This document shows, piece after piece, positions 26,612 through 35,102 of a stretch of DNA of 64,000 nt. The first letter of the stretch is position 1; every line of letters begins with the position of its first letter. Source of the stretch: an uncultured Pelagibacteraceae bacterium (GTDB lineage: Bacteria > Pseudomonadota > Alphaproteobacteria > Pelagibacterales > Pelagibacteraceae). The stretch covers positions 1 to 64,000 of the forward strand of contig CACMOZ010000004.1 in assembly GCA_902615435.1 (NCBI GenBank), read 5' to 3'. The notes beneath the pieces were generated by a model. The model saw nothing but the letters and a program-made list of their open reading frames with translations, was not told the origin of the DNA and searched no databases. The position numbers and the translations under genes are program-made.

Positions 26612-27274
26612 ATGAGTCAAATTTATACAATTTTATTCGATTTAGATGGAACGATAGTTAATACCGCTCCTGATTTGATGGCAGCTCATAATCACGTAAT
26701 GAAAAAATTCGGTCATGCTGAAAAAAAATTATCAGATATCAAATCCTTAGCTGGTAAAGGTGCGTGGGTAATGATGCAAAGATCTTTTAAAGAGGAAATC
26801 AAAGACGAAAAAATTAAAAAAGAAATGACTAAAGAATTTATAGACTACTATGCAAAAAATATCGATCAAAATAGCAAACCATTGAAAGGATCAATCGAAT
26901 TTTTTAATTGGGCTAAAAATAAAAATATTTCAATGGGTGTGTGCACAAATAAACAAGAAAAGTTAGCTATAGATCTTTTAAAAAAGTTAGATATTAATAA
27001 ATATTTTGAATACGTAGCTGGTTGTGACACCTTTTCATTTAACAAACCTGACCCTAGACATTTAACAGAAGTTGTTGAAATTATTGGTGGAGATCTAAAA
27101 AAAACAATTATGGTTGGAGATAGTGAGGTTGATGCTAATTCAGCTCATAATGCCAATTTACCATTCGTATTAGTTAAAGATGGATATACTGAAAAATCTG
27201 AAAATGAAATTAAGCATGATGAATTAATAAATGACTTTGTTGGTTTTGAAAAAATAATAGAAAAATATTTATGA
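26612..27274 (+). CDS. gph: Phosphoglycolate phosphatase-like HAD hydrolase
   Basis: The product has 220 residues. Motif 1 is FDLDGTIVNT with D10 and D12, motif 2 CTNKQ (T at about 111), and motif 4 MVGDSEVDANSA. The cap domain after residue 18 and 'AHNHVMKKFG' fit the Gph branch of HAD enzymes, which remove phosphate from 2-phosphoglycolate. Other small phosphate esters cannot be excluded. It overlaps the LysE-type gene by four bases. Confidence 0.85.
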   Translation: MSQIYTILFDLDGTIVNTAPDLMAAHNHVMKKFGHAEKKLSDIKSLAGKGAWVMMQRSFKEEIKDEKIKKEMTKEFIDYYAKNIDQNSKPLKGSIEFFNWAKNKNISMGVCTNKQEKLAIDLLKKLDINKYFEYVAGCDTFSFNKPDPRHLTEVVEIIGGDLKKTIMVGDSEVDANSAHNANLPFVLVKDGYTEKSENEIKHDELINDFVGFEKIIEKYL

Positions 27275-27870
27275 TAACTTTCGCACTTTTTTCTGCTTTA
27301 TCAGCTTTTTACTTTACTATGTTTTTTACACCTGGTCCTAATAATGCAATGCTCACTGCTTCTGGTATGAAGTTTGGTTTTATAAGAACTCTGCCTCATT
27401 TAATTGGAATTCCTTTGGGTCATATTTTTCAGATTGGCTTAACATGTTTCGGTCTAGCAAATTTATTTTTACTTTATCCTCAGGTCCAATTTTATATGAA
27501 AATACTATGTTTTATTTATTTAGTTTATTTAGGATGGCAAATGATTGGGTCTTTTAGCATGGTTCAAAAAGAAACAGGAAGACCATTAAGATTTTACGAA
27601 GCTTCTTTGTTTCAATTTATTAATCCTAAAGCATGGTCAATTGCAATAACAGTTGCTTCAGGTTTTTTTCCTGTAGAAGAAAACATTTTTATTGGCATAG
27701 CATTTGTAACAATTACAGCTGCCGTGATATGTTTTCCAACAATAAGTTTATGGGCGCTTTTTGGAAGTGGTTTAAGAAGATTTATAACTGATGTTAAAAT
27801 AAAAAAAATTATTGAATATCTGTTAGCAGTTTTATTAGTTTTGACTGGTTTATTTATACTTTTTAAATAA
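27271..27870 (+). CDS. LysE-family amino acid exporter
   Basis: The product has 199 residues with six hydrophobic segments. FFTPGPNNAMLTASGMKFG near residue 20 is the LysE/RhtB signature, and FQFINPKAWSIAI is the conserved mid-protein loop. It acts in the inner membrane as an exporter of amino acids or related compounds; the substrate is unknown. It is coupled to gph by a 4-base overlap and lies 41 bases before prpB. Confidence 0.88.
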   Translation: MITFALFSALSAFYFTMFFTPGPNNAMLTASGMKFGFIRTLPHLIGIPLGHIFQIGLTCFGLANLFLLYPQVQFYMKILCFIYLVYLGWQMIGSFSMVQKETGRPLRFYEASLFQFINPKAWSIAITVASGFFPVEENIFIGIAFVTITAAVICFPTISLWALFGSGLRRFITDVKIKKIIEYLLAVLLVLTGLFILFK

Positions 27871-27911
27871 TCTTTGATTTTTACACCCTGCTCTAATATA
27901 AATCTTCACGA

Positions 27912-28808
27912 ATGCATTTTACTAAAAAAACAGTAACAGAGAAACGCTTAGAACTAGCCAAAAATTTAAAATCAAAAAAATTGTTAAGATTTCCTGGAGC
28001 ATACAACCCTCTATGTGCAAAGCTAATAGCTGAAATAGGTTTTGATGGCGTTTACGTTTCTGGTGGTGTTATGTCTAATGATCTTGGTTTGCCTGACATT
28101 GGATTAACAACTTTAGATCAAGTTAGTTATCGAAGTAGCCAAATAGCTAGAGTTACTGATCTTCCAACAATCGTTGATATCGATACAGGATTTGGAAATT
28201 GTGAAAAAACAATTAAAGTTTTTGAGAGTAAAGGTTTAGCTGGATGTCATTTAGAAGATCAAATAGCTGAAAAAAGATGTGGTCATTTAGATAATAAAGA
28301 ATTGGTGTCTACAGATGAAATGGTAAAAAAGATTAAAGAGTCAGTGAAAGCCAGAAAAGACAATAATTTTCTAATAATAGCAAGAACTGATGCTAATTCA
28401 GTTGAGGGATTAGATAAAACATTAGAAAGAATTAAAGCTTATGAAGAAGCTGGAGCTGATATGATTTTTCCTGAGGCTATGAAAGATGAAAGTGAATTTG
28501 AAAAAGTTAGAAAAGTAGCAAAAGGATATTTGCTAGCTAACATGACTGAATTTGGAAAATCTAAATTATTAGATAAAAAACAATTAGAAAATTTAGGTTA
28601 CAACCTTGTAATTTATCCTGTAAGCACTCAACGTCTTGCAATGCAAAATGTAGAAATGGGTTTAAAATCAATATTTAATGATGGACATCAAAACAATATT
28701 ATTGACAAAATGCAGACTAGAAAAAGGTTGTACGAGTTAGTAGAATATGAGAAATACAATACACCTGATAAGAAAATTACTGATTTTTCTACAGAAGGAC
28801 ATGAATAA
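27912..28808 (+). CDS. prpB: 2-methylisocitrate lyase
   Basis: The product has 298 residues and belongs to the isocitrate lyase/PEP mutase superfamily, with K121-R-C123-G-H125 at the catalytic loop, DIDTGFG (89-95) for Mg binding and CHLEDQ (112-117). The length fits PrpB, which splits 2-methylisocitrate to pyruvate and succinate at the end of the methylcitrate cycle. It shares a base with prpC. The cycle's dehydratase (prpD or acnD) is not in the window. Confidence 0.92.
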   Translation: MHFTKKTVTEKRLELAKNLKSKKLLRFPGAYNPLCAKLIAEIGFDGVYVSGGVMSNDLGLPDIGLTTLDQVSYRSSQIARVTDLPTIVDIDTGFGNCEKTIKVFESKGLAGCHLEDQIAEKRCGHLDNKELVSTDEMVKKIKESVKARKDNNFLIIARTDANSVEGLDKTLERIKAYEEAGADMIFPEAMKDESEFEKVRKVAKGYLLANMTEFGKSKLLDKKQLENLGYNLVIYPVSTQRLAMQNVEMGLKSIFNDGHQNNIIDKMQTRKRLYELVEYEKYNTPDKKITDFSTEGHE

Positions 28809-29932
28809 TGAGTGAAGAAATTAAAAAAGGATTACTAGGTATAGTTGTTGATGAAACAACAATTTCTCACGTAGTGCCAGAATTGAGTGCACTTACATAT
28901 AGAGGTTACACAGTTCAAGAGTTGTGCGATAAATGTGATTTCGAGGAAGTTGCTTATCTTGTTCTTAATGGCGAACTGCCAAATAAAAACCAGCTTAAAA
29001 AATTTATTAAACAGGAAAGATCAGAGAGAAAACTATCAAAACAAATATTAAGTGATATTAAAAAAATGCCTAAAAATGCTCATCCAATGGATGTGATTAG
29101 AACATGCGTGAGTTTAATGGCTTTAGAAGATAAAGATACGAAAGACAATTCTCCTAAAGCAAATATGAGAAAAGCAATGAGAATATTTGCTAAAACTCCT
29201 ACTGCAGTTGCAGCATATTTTAGATCCAGAAAAGGTAAAAGCATAATTTCTCCTAGTAAAAATTTATCTTTTTCAGAAAACTTTTTTAAAATGATGTTCA
29301 ATAAAGTGCCAGATAAAGAAATAGTAAGAGCATTTGATATTTCCTTAATTTTATACGCTGAACACAGCTTTAATGTTTCAACTTTTACAGCAAGAACTAT
29401 TACTTCAAGTTTATCAGATTTGCATGGAGCAATTACTGGAGCTATAGCTTCCTTAAAAGGTCCATTACATGGTGGAGCAAACGAAGCTGTGATGCACATG
29501 ATGAAAGAAATAGGAAAACCAGAAAAAGCAAAAGCTTGGATTGAAAACGCATTAAATAAAAAGAAAGTTGTAATGGGATTTGGCCACAGAGTTTATCGTA
29601 CAGGGGACTCCAGAGTACCAACGATGAAACACTATATGTTCAAAGTAGCAAAACTTTTAAAAAAAGAGAAATATACAAGAATGTATGAAATTTTAGAAAA
29701 AGTTATGTTGGAAAAAAAGAATATCCATCCAAACGTGGACTTCCCGTGTGGTCCAACATATTACATGATGGGAATAGATATAGATTTCTACACGCCGATA
29801 TTCGTAATGTCTCGAATTACAGGTTGGTCAGCACACATAATGGAGCAACATGCCTCTAATAAATTAATAAGACCTTTATCGAAATATAGAGGTGCTGAAG
29901 TTAGAGAAGTAATGCTTTTAAATCAAAGATAA
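28808..29932 (+). CDS. prpC: 2-methylcitrate synthase
   Basis: The product has 374 residues of the short citrate-synthase type. Visible marks are the catalytic His region GPLHGGANEAVMHMM, MGFGHRVYRTGDSR with the His that binds oxaloacetate, and VDFPCGPTYYMMGID with the catalytic Asp. Its place after prpB argues for propionyl-CoA plus oxaloacetate as substrates rather than acetyl-CoA; sequence alone does not separate these. It overlaps the following small membrane-protein gene by one base. Confidence 0.92.
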   Translation: MSEEIKKGLLGIVVDETTISHVVPELSALTYRGYTVQELCDKCDFEEVAYLVLNGELPNKNQLKKFIKQERSERKLSKQILSDIKKMPKNAHPMDVIRTCVSLMALEDKDTKDNSPKANMRKAMRIFAKTPTAVAAYFRSRKGKSIISPSKNLSFSENFFKMMFNKVPDKEIVRAFDISLILYAEHSFNVSTFTARTITSSLSDLHGAITGAIASLKGPLHGGANEAVMHMMKEIGKPEKAKAWIENALNKKKVVMGFGHRVYRTGDSRVPTMKHYMFKVAKLLKKEKYTRMYEILEKVMLEKKNIHPNVDFPCGPTYYMMGIDIDFYTPIFVMSRITGWSAHIMEQHASNKLIRPLSKYRGAEVREVMLLNQR

Positions 29933-30117
29933 TGTCTTTAACAAATTTTCTTCTTCTTTTAATACTTTCCATATTCACAACTTATACATTCATGAATTGG
30001 AAAGGTATTGATAAAGGACCAAAACTTACAATCGTTCTTCAATTTATAGGGTGGACTGTTTTATTTTTCGTGATTGTTTTTGTTCTTAATATGCTTGGAT
30101 TAATTAACGAGTTTTAA
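29932..30117 (+). CDS. Small two-helix membrane protein, function unknown
   Basis: The product has 61 residues with hydrophobic segments at about 3-20 and 33-56 and a charged loop (NWKGIDKGPK) between. It starts within the last base of prpC and has the same orientation, so it is translated with prpBC. No family is recognised. Its 3' end overlaps the convergent betaine permease gene by 14 bases. It is real by position and by its clean start, but no function is proposed. Confidence 0.6.
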   Translation: MSLTNFLLLLILSIFTTYTFMNWKGIDKGPKLTIVLQFIGWTVLFFVIVFVLNMLGLINEF

Positions 30118-30955
30118 TTATTTTTTGAGTTATTCTATCTAATATTATCGCTAAAATTACAATACCAGTTCCACCTATTACTGCTGAACCAATATCTAAT
30201 CTTCCCAGTGCAACATAAACTGTTAAACCTAATCCACCGGCTCCGATCAAAGCAGCAATCACAACCATAGATAAAGCCAACATTAACGTTTGATTAACGC
30301 CTGCCATAATAGTCTTGAGAGATAATGGAATTTCAATTTTTAATAAAATTAAAAATTTAGTTAATCCAAGACTATAACCTGCTTCTTTAAAACCTTTACC
30401 AACTTGTCTTATTCCAAGATTTGTTAATCTTATAATAGGTGGTAAAGCAAAAATAATTGTTGCAACAACACCTGGAGTTAATCCAACTCCAAAAAGCATA
30501 ACTACGGGTATTAAATAAACAAAACTTGGAATAGTTTGCATTATATCAAGAATAGGTCTTAAGATAATTTCAAAAGTATTACTTCTTGAAGCTATGATAC
30601 CGAGAGGAATTCCAATCAACATACAAAATAAAACAGCAGTAAAAATCATTGCTAATGTGGTCATACTTTCTGACCAAAGATCAACAAGATCAATAAAAAC
30701 TAAACTTATAAATGAAAATATTGCAAATTTAATTCCATTTGTCCTGTAAGCGAAAATTATAAATATTAAAAGTATGATCGGAAAAGGAATAAAATTAAAA
30801 AGAGAGTCTAAACTATTTAATACAGTGTCTATAGGTGCTGAAATTTTTTTAAAGAGTGGCCTTTGTTCAAACAGCCACTCTTTAATATTTCCTTCTATCC
30901 ATTCACCTATTGGAATGTATATTTCGTAATCTGATGGGGCTAATTTTAAACTCAT
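30104..30955 (-). CDS. proW: Glycine betaine/proline ABC transporter permease
   Basis: The product has 283 residues with about six membrane helices after a cytoplasmic/periplasmic N-terminal stretch (residues 1-50, including PIGEWIEGNIKEWLF). The permease EAA-type loop is KEAGYSLGLTKFLILLKIEIPLS. DIMQTIPSFVYLIPVVMLFGVG is also typical of ProW/OpuAB (shown from residue about 142). It imports quaternary amines such as betaine with the binding proteins upstream. No ATPase (proV) gene is adjacent, so the energising subunit must be encoded elsewhere. Confidence 0.9.
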   Translation of the reverse strand: MSLKLAPSDYEIYIPIGEWIEGNIKEWLFEQRPLFKKISAPIDTVLNSLDSLFNFIPFPIILLIFIIFAYRTNGIKFAIFSFISLVFIDLVDLWSESMTTLAMIFTAVLFCMLIGIPLGIIASRSNTFEIILRPILDIMQTIPSFVYLIPVVMLFGVGLTPGVVATIIFALPPIIRLTNLGIRQVGKGFKEAGYSLGLTKFLILLKIEIPLSLKTIMAGVNQTLMLALSMVVIAALIGAGGLGLTVYVALGRLDIGSAVIGGTGIVILAIILDRITQKIIKTR

Positions 30956-30973
30956 TAAAATTAACCTGAACCT

Positions 30974-31915
30974 TTACTTGATCCAACTATCAAATGTGCT
31001 TTGATTAGCTTTAATCCATTCAGCTGCGTGTTTCTTAATAGCTTTTTCGCTTTTCTCACCCTTGTTCATTTTCAAGTTTTGAGCAGCAATATCTCCAAGA
31101 GGTATTGAGGCTTTTTTAAGCATTTTTTCTACCTTTGGATTTGCTTTAAGAAAATCTACGTTAGCTGCTGGTCTAATGTCATCAGCACCAAAACCTAAAT
31201 TTACTTTAGATTTTGTAGCATTAGCGATCTTAGTAGGTTTTGTTTTGCTGTATGGAACTTCAATCCAAACTACATCTTTACCAAGTTTTAAAGCACCAAC
31301 AGTCCAGTTAGGTGTCCATGTATAAAATAGAATTGATTTTCCATTTTTGTATTTAGACACTGCATCTGCCATTGAAGCTGAGTAGTCTGCTTTTACTGGA
31401 TTGATAAAATCACCTAGTCCAAGTTCATCAAAGTGTTTTGTGATTTGTTTTTCACATCCCCAGCCTGGAGGGCAAGCAACCATGTCTGCTTTTCCATCTC
31501 CATTAGAGTCAAACTCTTTTGCATGTTTTTTGATGTCCATTACGCTTTTGATACCAAATTTATCTGCTGATTTTTTATCAATTAAGTAACCTTGGGCTCC
31601 TCCACCTTTCATTACATAACCAACTGGTTTAACTTTTCCTTTAGATTCTGAAATGTAACCATCATGAGTTCCGAACCAGCCGTTCACCCACAAATCAACA
31701 TCACCTGATGTTGCCGCTACATAAAATACTTGAGGTTTCATTACAGTTGGGCCCGAAACTTTGTAACCCATTTTCTCAAGAGCTGCCTTATAGATCTCAG
31801 CCTGGAAATAACCTGTGTCCCAATCTGCCTTACCCATTTTGATCTCGTTGGCAAATACAGCACTACTAATAGTAAGAGCTGCAATTATTGATACTAAATG
31901 TTTTAAATATCTCAT
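30974..31915 (-). CDS. proX: Glycine betaine-binding periplasmic protein, copy 1
   Basis: The mature start is chosen at ATG 31915: it follows AGGAGGGAAG at ideal spacing and gives 313 residues with a clean signal peptide (about 1-22, cut after VFA). An upstream in-frame ATG at 31978 only adds a non-conserved 21-residue leader. The OpuAC-type fold shows MGKADWDTGYFQAE, FYVAATSGDVDLWVNGWFG and ILFYTWTPNWTVG, with Trp residues for the cation-pi box binding trimethylammonium groups. It lies 18 bases before proW and is nearly identical in layout to the copy upstream. Confidence 0.92.
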   Translation of the reverse strand: MRYLKHLVSIIAALTISSAVFANEIKMGKADWDTGYFQAEIYKAALEKMGYKVSGPTVMKPQVFYVAATSGDVDLWVNGWFGTHDGYISESKGKVKPVGYVMKGGGAQGYLIDKKSADKFGIKSVMDIKKHAKEFDSNGDGKADMVACPPGWGCEKQITKHFDELGLGDFINPVKADYSASMADAVSKYKNGKSILFYTWTPNWTVGALKLGKDVVWIEVPYSKTKPTKIANATKSKVNLGFGADDIRPAANVDFLKANPKVEKMLKKASIPLGDIAAQNLKMNKGEKSEKAIKKHAAEWIKANQSTFDSWIK

Positions 31916-32045
31916 CTTCCCTCCTAAATTTATAAAAAATTTTAACATGTATGAATTTTGAATGTAACCGTAATACAACTAAAAAGTGAGATATGTCTTA
32001 TATGCGCACTATCGTGCACATATATTCTTATTTGCTAATTTATTT
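31916..32045 (-). promoter_or_regulatory. Leader between the two proX copies with a 10-bp hairpin
   Basis: ATATGCGCAC, TATC, GTGCACATAT at about 32000-32023 forms an inverted repeat with one mismatch. It lies after the stop of the upstream proX and before the downstream ribosome site (AGGAGGG, 31918-31925). It may attenuate transcription, so that the two binding proteins are made at different levels, or may be an operator. No U-run follows closely. Confidence 0.4.
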
Positions 32046-32987
32046 CTAATTTATCCAACTATTAAAAGTTTTTTGATTTAATTTAATCCATTCTTCAGCA
32101 TGTTTCTTTATTGCTTTTTCACTTTTCTCACCCTTATTCATTTTTAAGTTCTGAGCAGCAATATCAGCTAAAGGTATAGATGCTTTTTTTAAAAACTTTT
32201 CTACTTTTGGGTTAGCTTTTAAAAAATCAACATTCGCAGCTGGTCTAATGTCATTCACACCAAATCCCATATTAAGTTTTGACTTTGTTGCATTAGGTAC
32301 GCTAACCACTTTTGTTTCACTAAAAGGAGCTTCGATCCAAACTACATCTTCACCTAATTTTAAAGTGCCAACTGTCCAATTTGGAGTCCAAGTATAAAAC
32401 AAAACAGATTTACCGTTTTTATATCTTGAAATTATATCTGCCATAGCAGCTGAATAATCTGCTTTTATTGGATTAATAAATTCGCCCAAACCAAGCTCTT
32501 CAAAATGTCTTGATATAATTTTTTCGCAACCCCATCCTGGATGGCAAGCAACCATATCTGCTTTACCATCGCCATTTGAGTCAAACTCTTTAGCGTGATT
32601 TTTTATATCCATTACAGATTTAATGTTAAATTTATCTGCAGTTTTTTTGTCAATTAAGTAACCTTGCAAGCCACCACTTTTTGCAACGAAACCAACAGGC
32701 TTAACCTTACCCATTGCCTCTTTGACATAAGAATCGTGATTTCCAAACCATCCATTAACCCAAAGATCCATATCTCCTGCAGCTGCCGCAACATAAAATA
32801 CCTGTGGTTTCATAACAGTCGGGCCTGTAACTTTATAACCCATTTTTTCTAGTGCTTTTTTATAAACTTCTGCTTGAAAATAACCTGTGTCCCAATCAGC
32901 TTTACCCATTTTTATTTCTTTTGCATTTATTGATAAACTTAATGTTGAAACAAAAACTATTGTTATTAATATTTTTAATAATTTCAT
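32046..32987 (-). CDS. proX: Glycine betaine-binding periplasmic protein, copy 2
   Basis: The product has 313 residues, the same length as the neighbouring copy, and most residues are shared (for example KADWDTGYFQAE, VNGWFG, YTWTPNWTVG, KANPKVEK). Differences cluster in the signal peptide and some surface loops (GNHDSYVKEAMGKV against GTHDGYISESKGKV). The signal peptide spans about 1-22. AGAAGGAT precedes the ATG. A tandem duplication with possible change of ligand preference (betaine, proline betaine, choline or similar) is inferred. Confidence 0.92.
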   Translation of the reverse strand: MKLLKILITIVFVSTLSLSINAKEIKMGKADWDTGYFQAEVYKKALEKMGYKVTGPTVMKPQVFYVAAAAGDMDLWVNGWFGNHDSYVKEAMGKVKPVGFVAKSGGLQGYLIDKKTADKFNIKSVMDIKNHAKEFDSNGDGKADMVACHPGWGCEKIISRHFEELGLGEFINPIKADYSAAMADIISRYKNGKSVLFYTWTPNWTVGTLKLGEDVVWIEAPFSETKVVSVPNATKSKLNMGFGVNDIRPAANVDFLKANPKVEKFLKKASIPLADIAAQNLKMNKGEKSEKAIKKHAEEWIKLNQKTFNSWIN

Positions 32988-33071
32988 AATTATCCTTCTG
33001 TTGAAATTATATTAATTTATAAAGAATTTTAATGAAAAGAGAGTATTGTCGCAGAAATATTTAAAGTTGAT

Positions 33072-33470
33072 TTAATCTTTTTTACACTTTTTACAGATAC
33101 CAAAAAATTCTAAGTTAAATCTTTTAAATTTCATTCCTTTTTTATGATTAAAACCTGATAAATATTTTGAAAGTTTGGTATCGCTGATCTCATCAACCAT
33201 TTCGCAACTTTCACAAATTGAAAATGCTGTTGCTTTTGAAATTTCACAATCTGAGCTTCTGCATGCAACAAAAGCATTTTTACTTTCTATTTTATGAATT
33301 TTTCCCATTCCAATCAACTTATCCAATGCTCGATAAATTTGTTGAGGGGCGTTAATTCCTTTTTTTTGTACATTAAATAATATGGAATAAGCTTTTAAAG
33401 GACCTTTTGCCTTCTCAATAATATCTAAAACTATTTGTTGGTTTCTAGAAAGTGTTTGTGCTCTTGCCAT
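33072..33470 (-). CDS. zur: Fur-family zinc uptake regulator Zur
   Basis: The product has 132 residues: a winged-helix N-terminal half (about 8-70) with the recognition-helix region QIYRALDKLIGMG, then the structural zinc site C86-x-x-C89 and C126-x-x-C129. Cys70 and Cys75 add possible sensor ligands. It is the last gene of znuC-znuB-zur, and two matching Zur boxes stand between znuC and znuA, so it most likely represses zinc uptake, and its own synthesis, when zinc is sufficient. Confidence 0.9.
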   Translation of the reverse strand: MARAQTLSRNQQIVLDIIEKAKGPLKAYSILFNVQKKGINAPQQIYRALDKLIGMGKIHKIESKNAFVACRSSDCEISKATAFSICESCEMVDEISDTKLSKYLSGFNHKKGMKFKRFNLEFFGICKKCKKD

Positions 33471-33493
33471 AAATATAATTTACTAATTAATTA

Positions 33494-34297
33494 TCATTTT
33501 TTCAATTCGGAATATTTTTTAAACTTTAAAAGTGAAAAACAAAAAAGTATTAAAGCTGCGGTTATTATTGATGGACCTGATGCGGTATTAAATTCTAAAG
33601 AAGAAAATAATCCTATTAAAATAGATAATAGTCCTCCAATTGTCGATAAAATAACCATCTGTAATGGATTGTTAGATATATTTCTTGCAAGAGCTGCGGG
33701 AATTATTAGCATTCCAGTTATTAAAAGAAGTCCGACTATTTTAATTGAAATAGCAATTATTGCTGCCATCAAAATTGTGAATATTGCATTATATCTATCA
33801 GGGTTCATCCCTTCTGCTTTAGCTAAATCATAATTTATTGTGGAAGCAAACAAAGGTTTCCAAATAATCTTTAAAATTATTAAAATAAATACGCCACCAC
33901 CCCAAATTAATAACAAATCACTTTGACTTACAGCTAATATATCGCCAAATAACAAACCCATAACATCAAATCTAATAGTTGTTAAAAATCCAATAATTAC
34001 AAGTCCTATTGCTAGCGATGAATGGGCTAATAAACCTAACAAAGCATCGTTAGGAAGATTTGTTTTAGTTTGTAATTGAAGGAGAAAAATTGCTAAAACT
34101 GCTGATATTAAAAAAACTGAAAAAGCAATATTAAGTTCAAATACCAAAGCCATAGTTACACCTAATAAAGCTGAATGCGCAAGTGTACCTGCAAAAAAAG
34201 ACAATCTTCTCCAAATTACAAAGCATCCTATTGGACCTGTTATTAAAGCTATTCCAATTCCTGCAAGTAAAGCTCTTATAAAAAAATCACTAAGCAT
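33494..34297 (-). CDS. znuB: Zinc ABC transporter permease ZnuB
   Basis: The product has 267 residues with eight or so membrane helices and the ABC-3 family pattern: ALLAGIGIALITGPIGCFVIWRR opening (shown from residue 9), SHSALLGVT-type GTLAHSALLGV, and AKAEGMNPDRYN in the cytoplasmic coupling loop. It forms the channel for zinc delivered by ZnuA. It is separated by one base from znuC and by 23 bases from zur. Confidence 0.93.
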   Translation of the reverse strand: MLSDFFIRALLAGIGIALITGPIGCFVIWRRLSFFAGTLAHSALLGVTMALVFELNIAFSVFLISAVLAIFLLQLQTKTNLPNDALLGLLAHSSLAIGLVIIGFLTTIRFDVMGLLFGDILAVSQSDLLLIWGGGVFILIILKIIWKPLFASTINYDLAKAEGMNPDRYNAIFTILMAAIIAISIKIVGLLLITGMLIIPAALARNISNNPLQMVILSTIGGLLSILIGLFSSLEFNTASGPSIITAALILFCFSLLKFKKYSELKK

Positions 34298-34298
34298 A

Positions 34299-35045
34299 TT
34301 ATTTTTGATCTATTGTTCCATCTTGAGAGTGAGTATGATCATGTTTATGCTCATATAAAGATAAGATATTGGAAGCTCTATCTCCGAACAATTCCTTATA
34401 TTTACTGTCTTTAACGACTTTATGAGGTGCTCCAGAACAACATACATGTCCATTTAAACATAATACAAAATCAGTTGCAGACATTACTACATGTAGATCA
34501 TGTGAAATTAAAAGAATTCCACATTTCATTTTTTCTGAAATTTGTTTGATTAATTCATATAGAGCAATTTCACCTTTAAAATCAACACCTTGTACTGGCT
34601 CATCAAGAACTAATAATTCTGGTTTTTTAGAAATAGCTCTTGCTATCAAAACTCTTTGGAACTCTCCTCCAGATAAATTACTTAAACTTTTATTTTTTAG
34701 GTGTTCAACACCAGTTAAATTTAAAGCAATATTAATTTGATCTTGAGTTAATTCTTCTGTCAAAGTCATAAAATCCAATACTCTTATTGGCAAGGTCCAA
34801 TCTATTGAAATTTTTTGAGGCACGTATCCAATTTTGTCAGTATATTTTTTAACTTTGCCATCTATCTTTTTATAAATTCCTAAAGCAATTTTTGCTGTTG
34901 TTGATTTCCCAGAGCCATTTGGACCTATCAAAGTGACTATCTCACCTTGTTTAATCTCAAATGAAACTCCTTTAACTAAAGATTTGTCGTTTATAGAAAC
35001 GCCAGCATTTTCAACCTTTAGTAGAACTTTATTTTTATTTTCCAT
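34299..35045 (-). CDS. znuC: Zinc ABC transporter ATPase ZnuC
   Basis: The product has 248 residues. Walker A is GPNGSGKST (41-49), the ABC signature LSGGE (124-128), Walker B LLVLDEP with D148/E149, and the switch His is in LISHDLHVV. The C-terminal tail has a short His-rich run (HKHDHTH) that could bind zinc. It energises uptake through ZnuB. It starts just beside the Zur boxes and is divergent from znuA. Confidence 0.94.
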   Translation of the reverse strand: MENKNKVLLKVENAGVSINDKSLVKGVSFEIKQGEIVTLIGPNGSGKSTTAKIALGIYKKIDGKVKKYTDKIGYVPQKISIDWTLPIRVLDFMTLTEELTQDQINIALNLTGVEHLKNKSLSNLSGGEFQRVLIARAISKKPELLVLDEPVQGVDFKGEIALYELIKQISEKMKCGILLISHDLHVVMSATDFVLCLNGHVCCSGAPHKVVKDSKYKELFGDRASNILSLYEHKHDHTHSQDGTIDQK

Positions 35046-35068
35046 ATTAATAACCTTGACCTCAAATA

Positions 35069-35083
35069 TGTTATATTATAACA
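35069..35083. promoter_or_regulatory. Zur box 1
   Basis: TGTTATATTATAACA is a 7+1+7 perfect palindrome that fits the proteobacterial Zur consensus (TGTTATA-N-TATAACA core). It sits 24 bases upstream of the znuC start, within the 57-base divergent spacer shared with znuA, and so can control both directions. Confidence 0.88.
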
Positions 35084-35086
35084 AAC

Positions 35087-35099
35087 GTTATATTATAAC
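35087..35099. promoter_or_regulatory. Zur box 2
   Basis: GTTATATTATAAC repeats the core of box 1 eighteen bases downstream (centre to centre), ending three bases before the znuA ATG at 35103. Two Zur dimers could bind side by side. Its position would also block translation-start access or the znuA promoter. Confidence 0.82.
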
Positions 35100-35102
35100 A
35101 CT

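Noticed and set aside
27871-27911. Riboswitch before prpB
   Set aside because: Only 41 bases with no conserved helices; SAR11 SAM or glycine riboswitch motifs are not seen here.
31916-31978. Longer N-terminus for the downstream ProX (start at 31978)
   Set aside because: It would swallow the AGGAGGG ribosome site and place a charged leader before a clean signal peptide.
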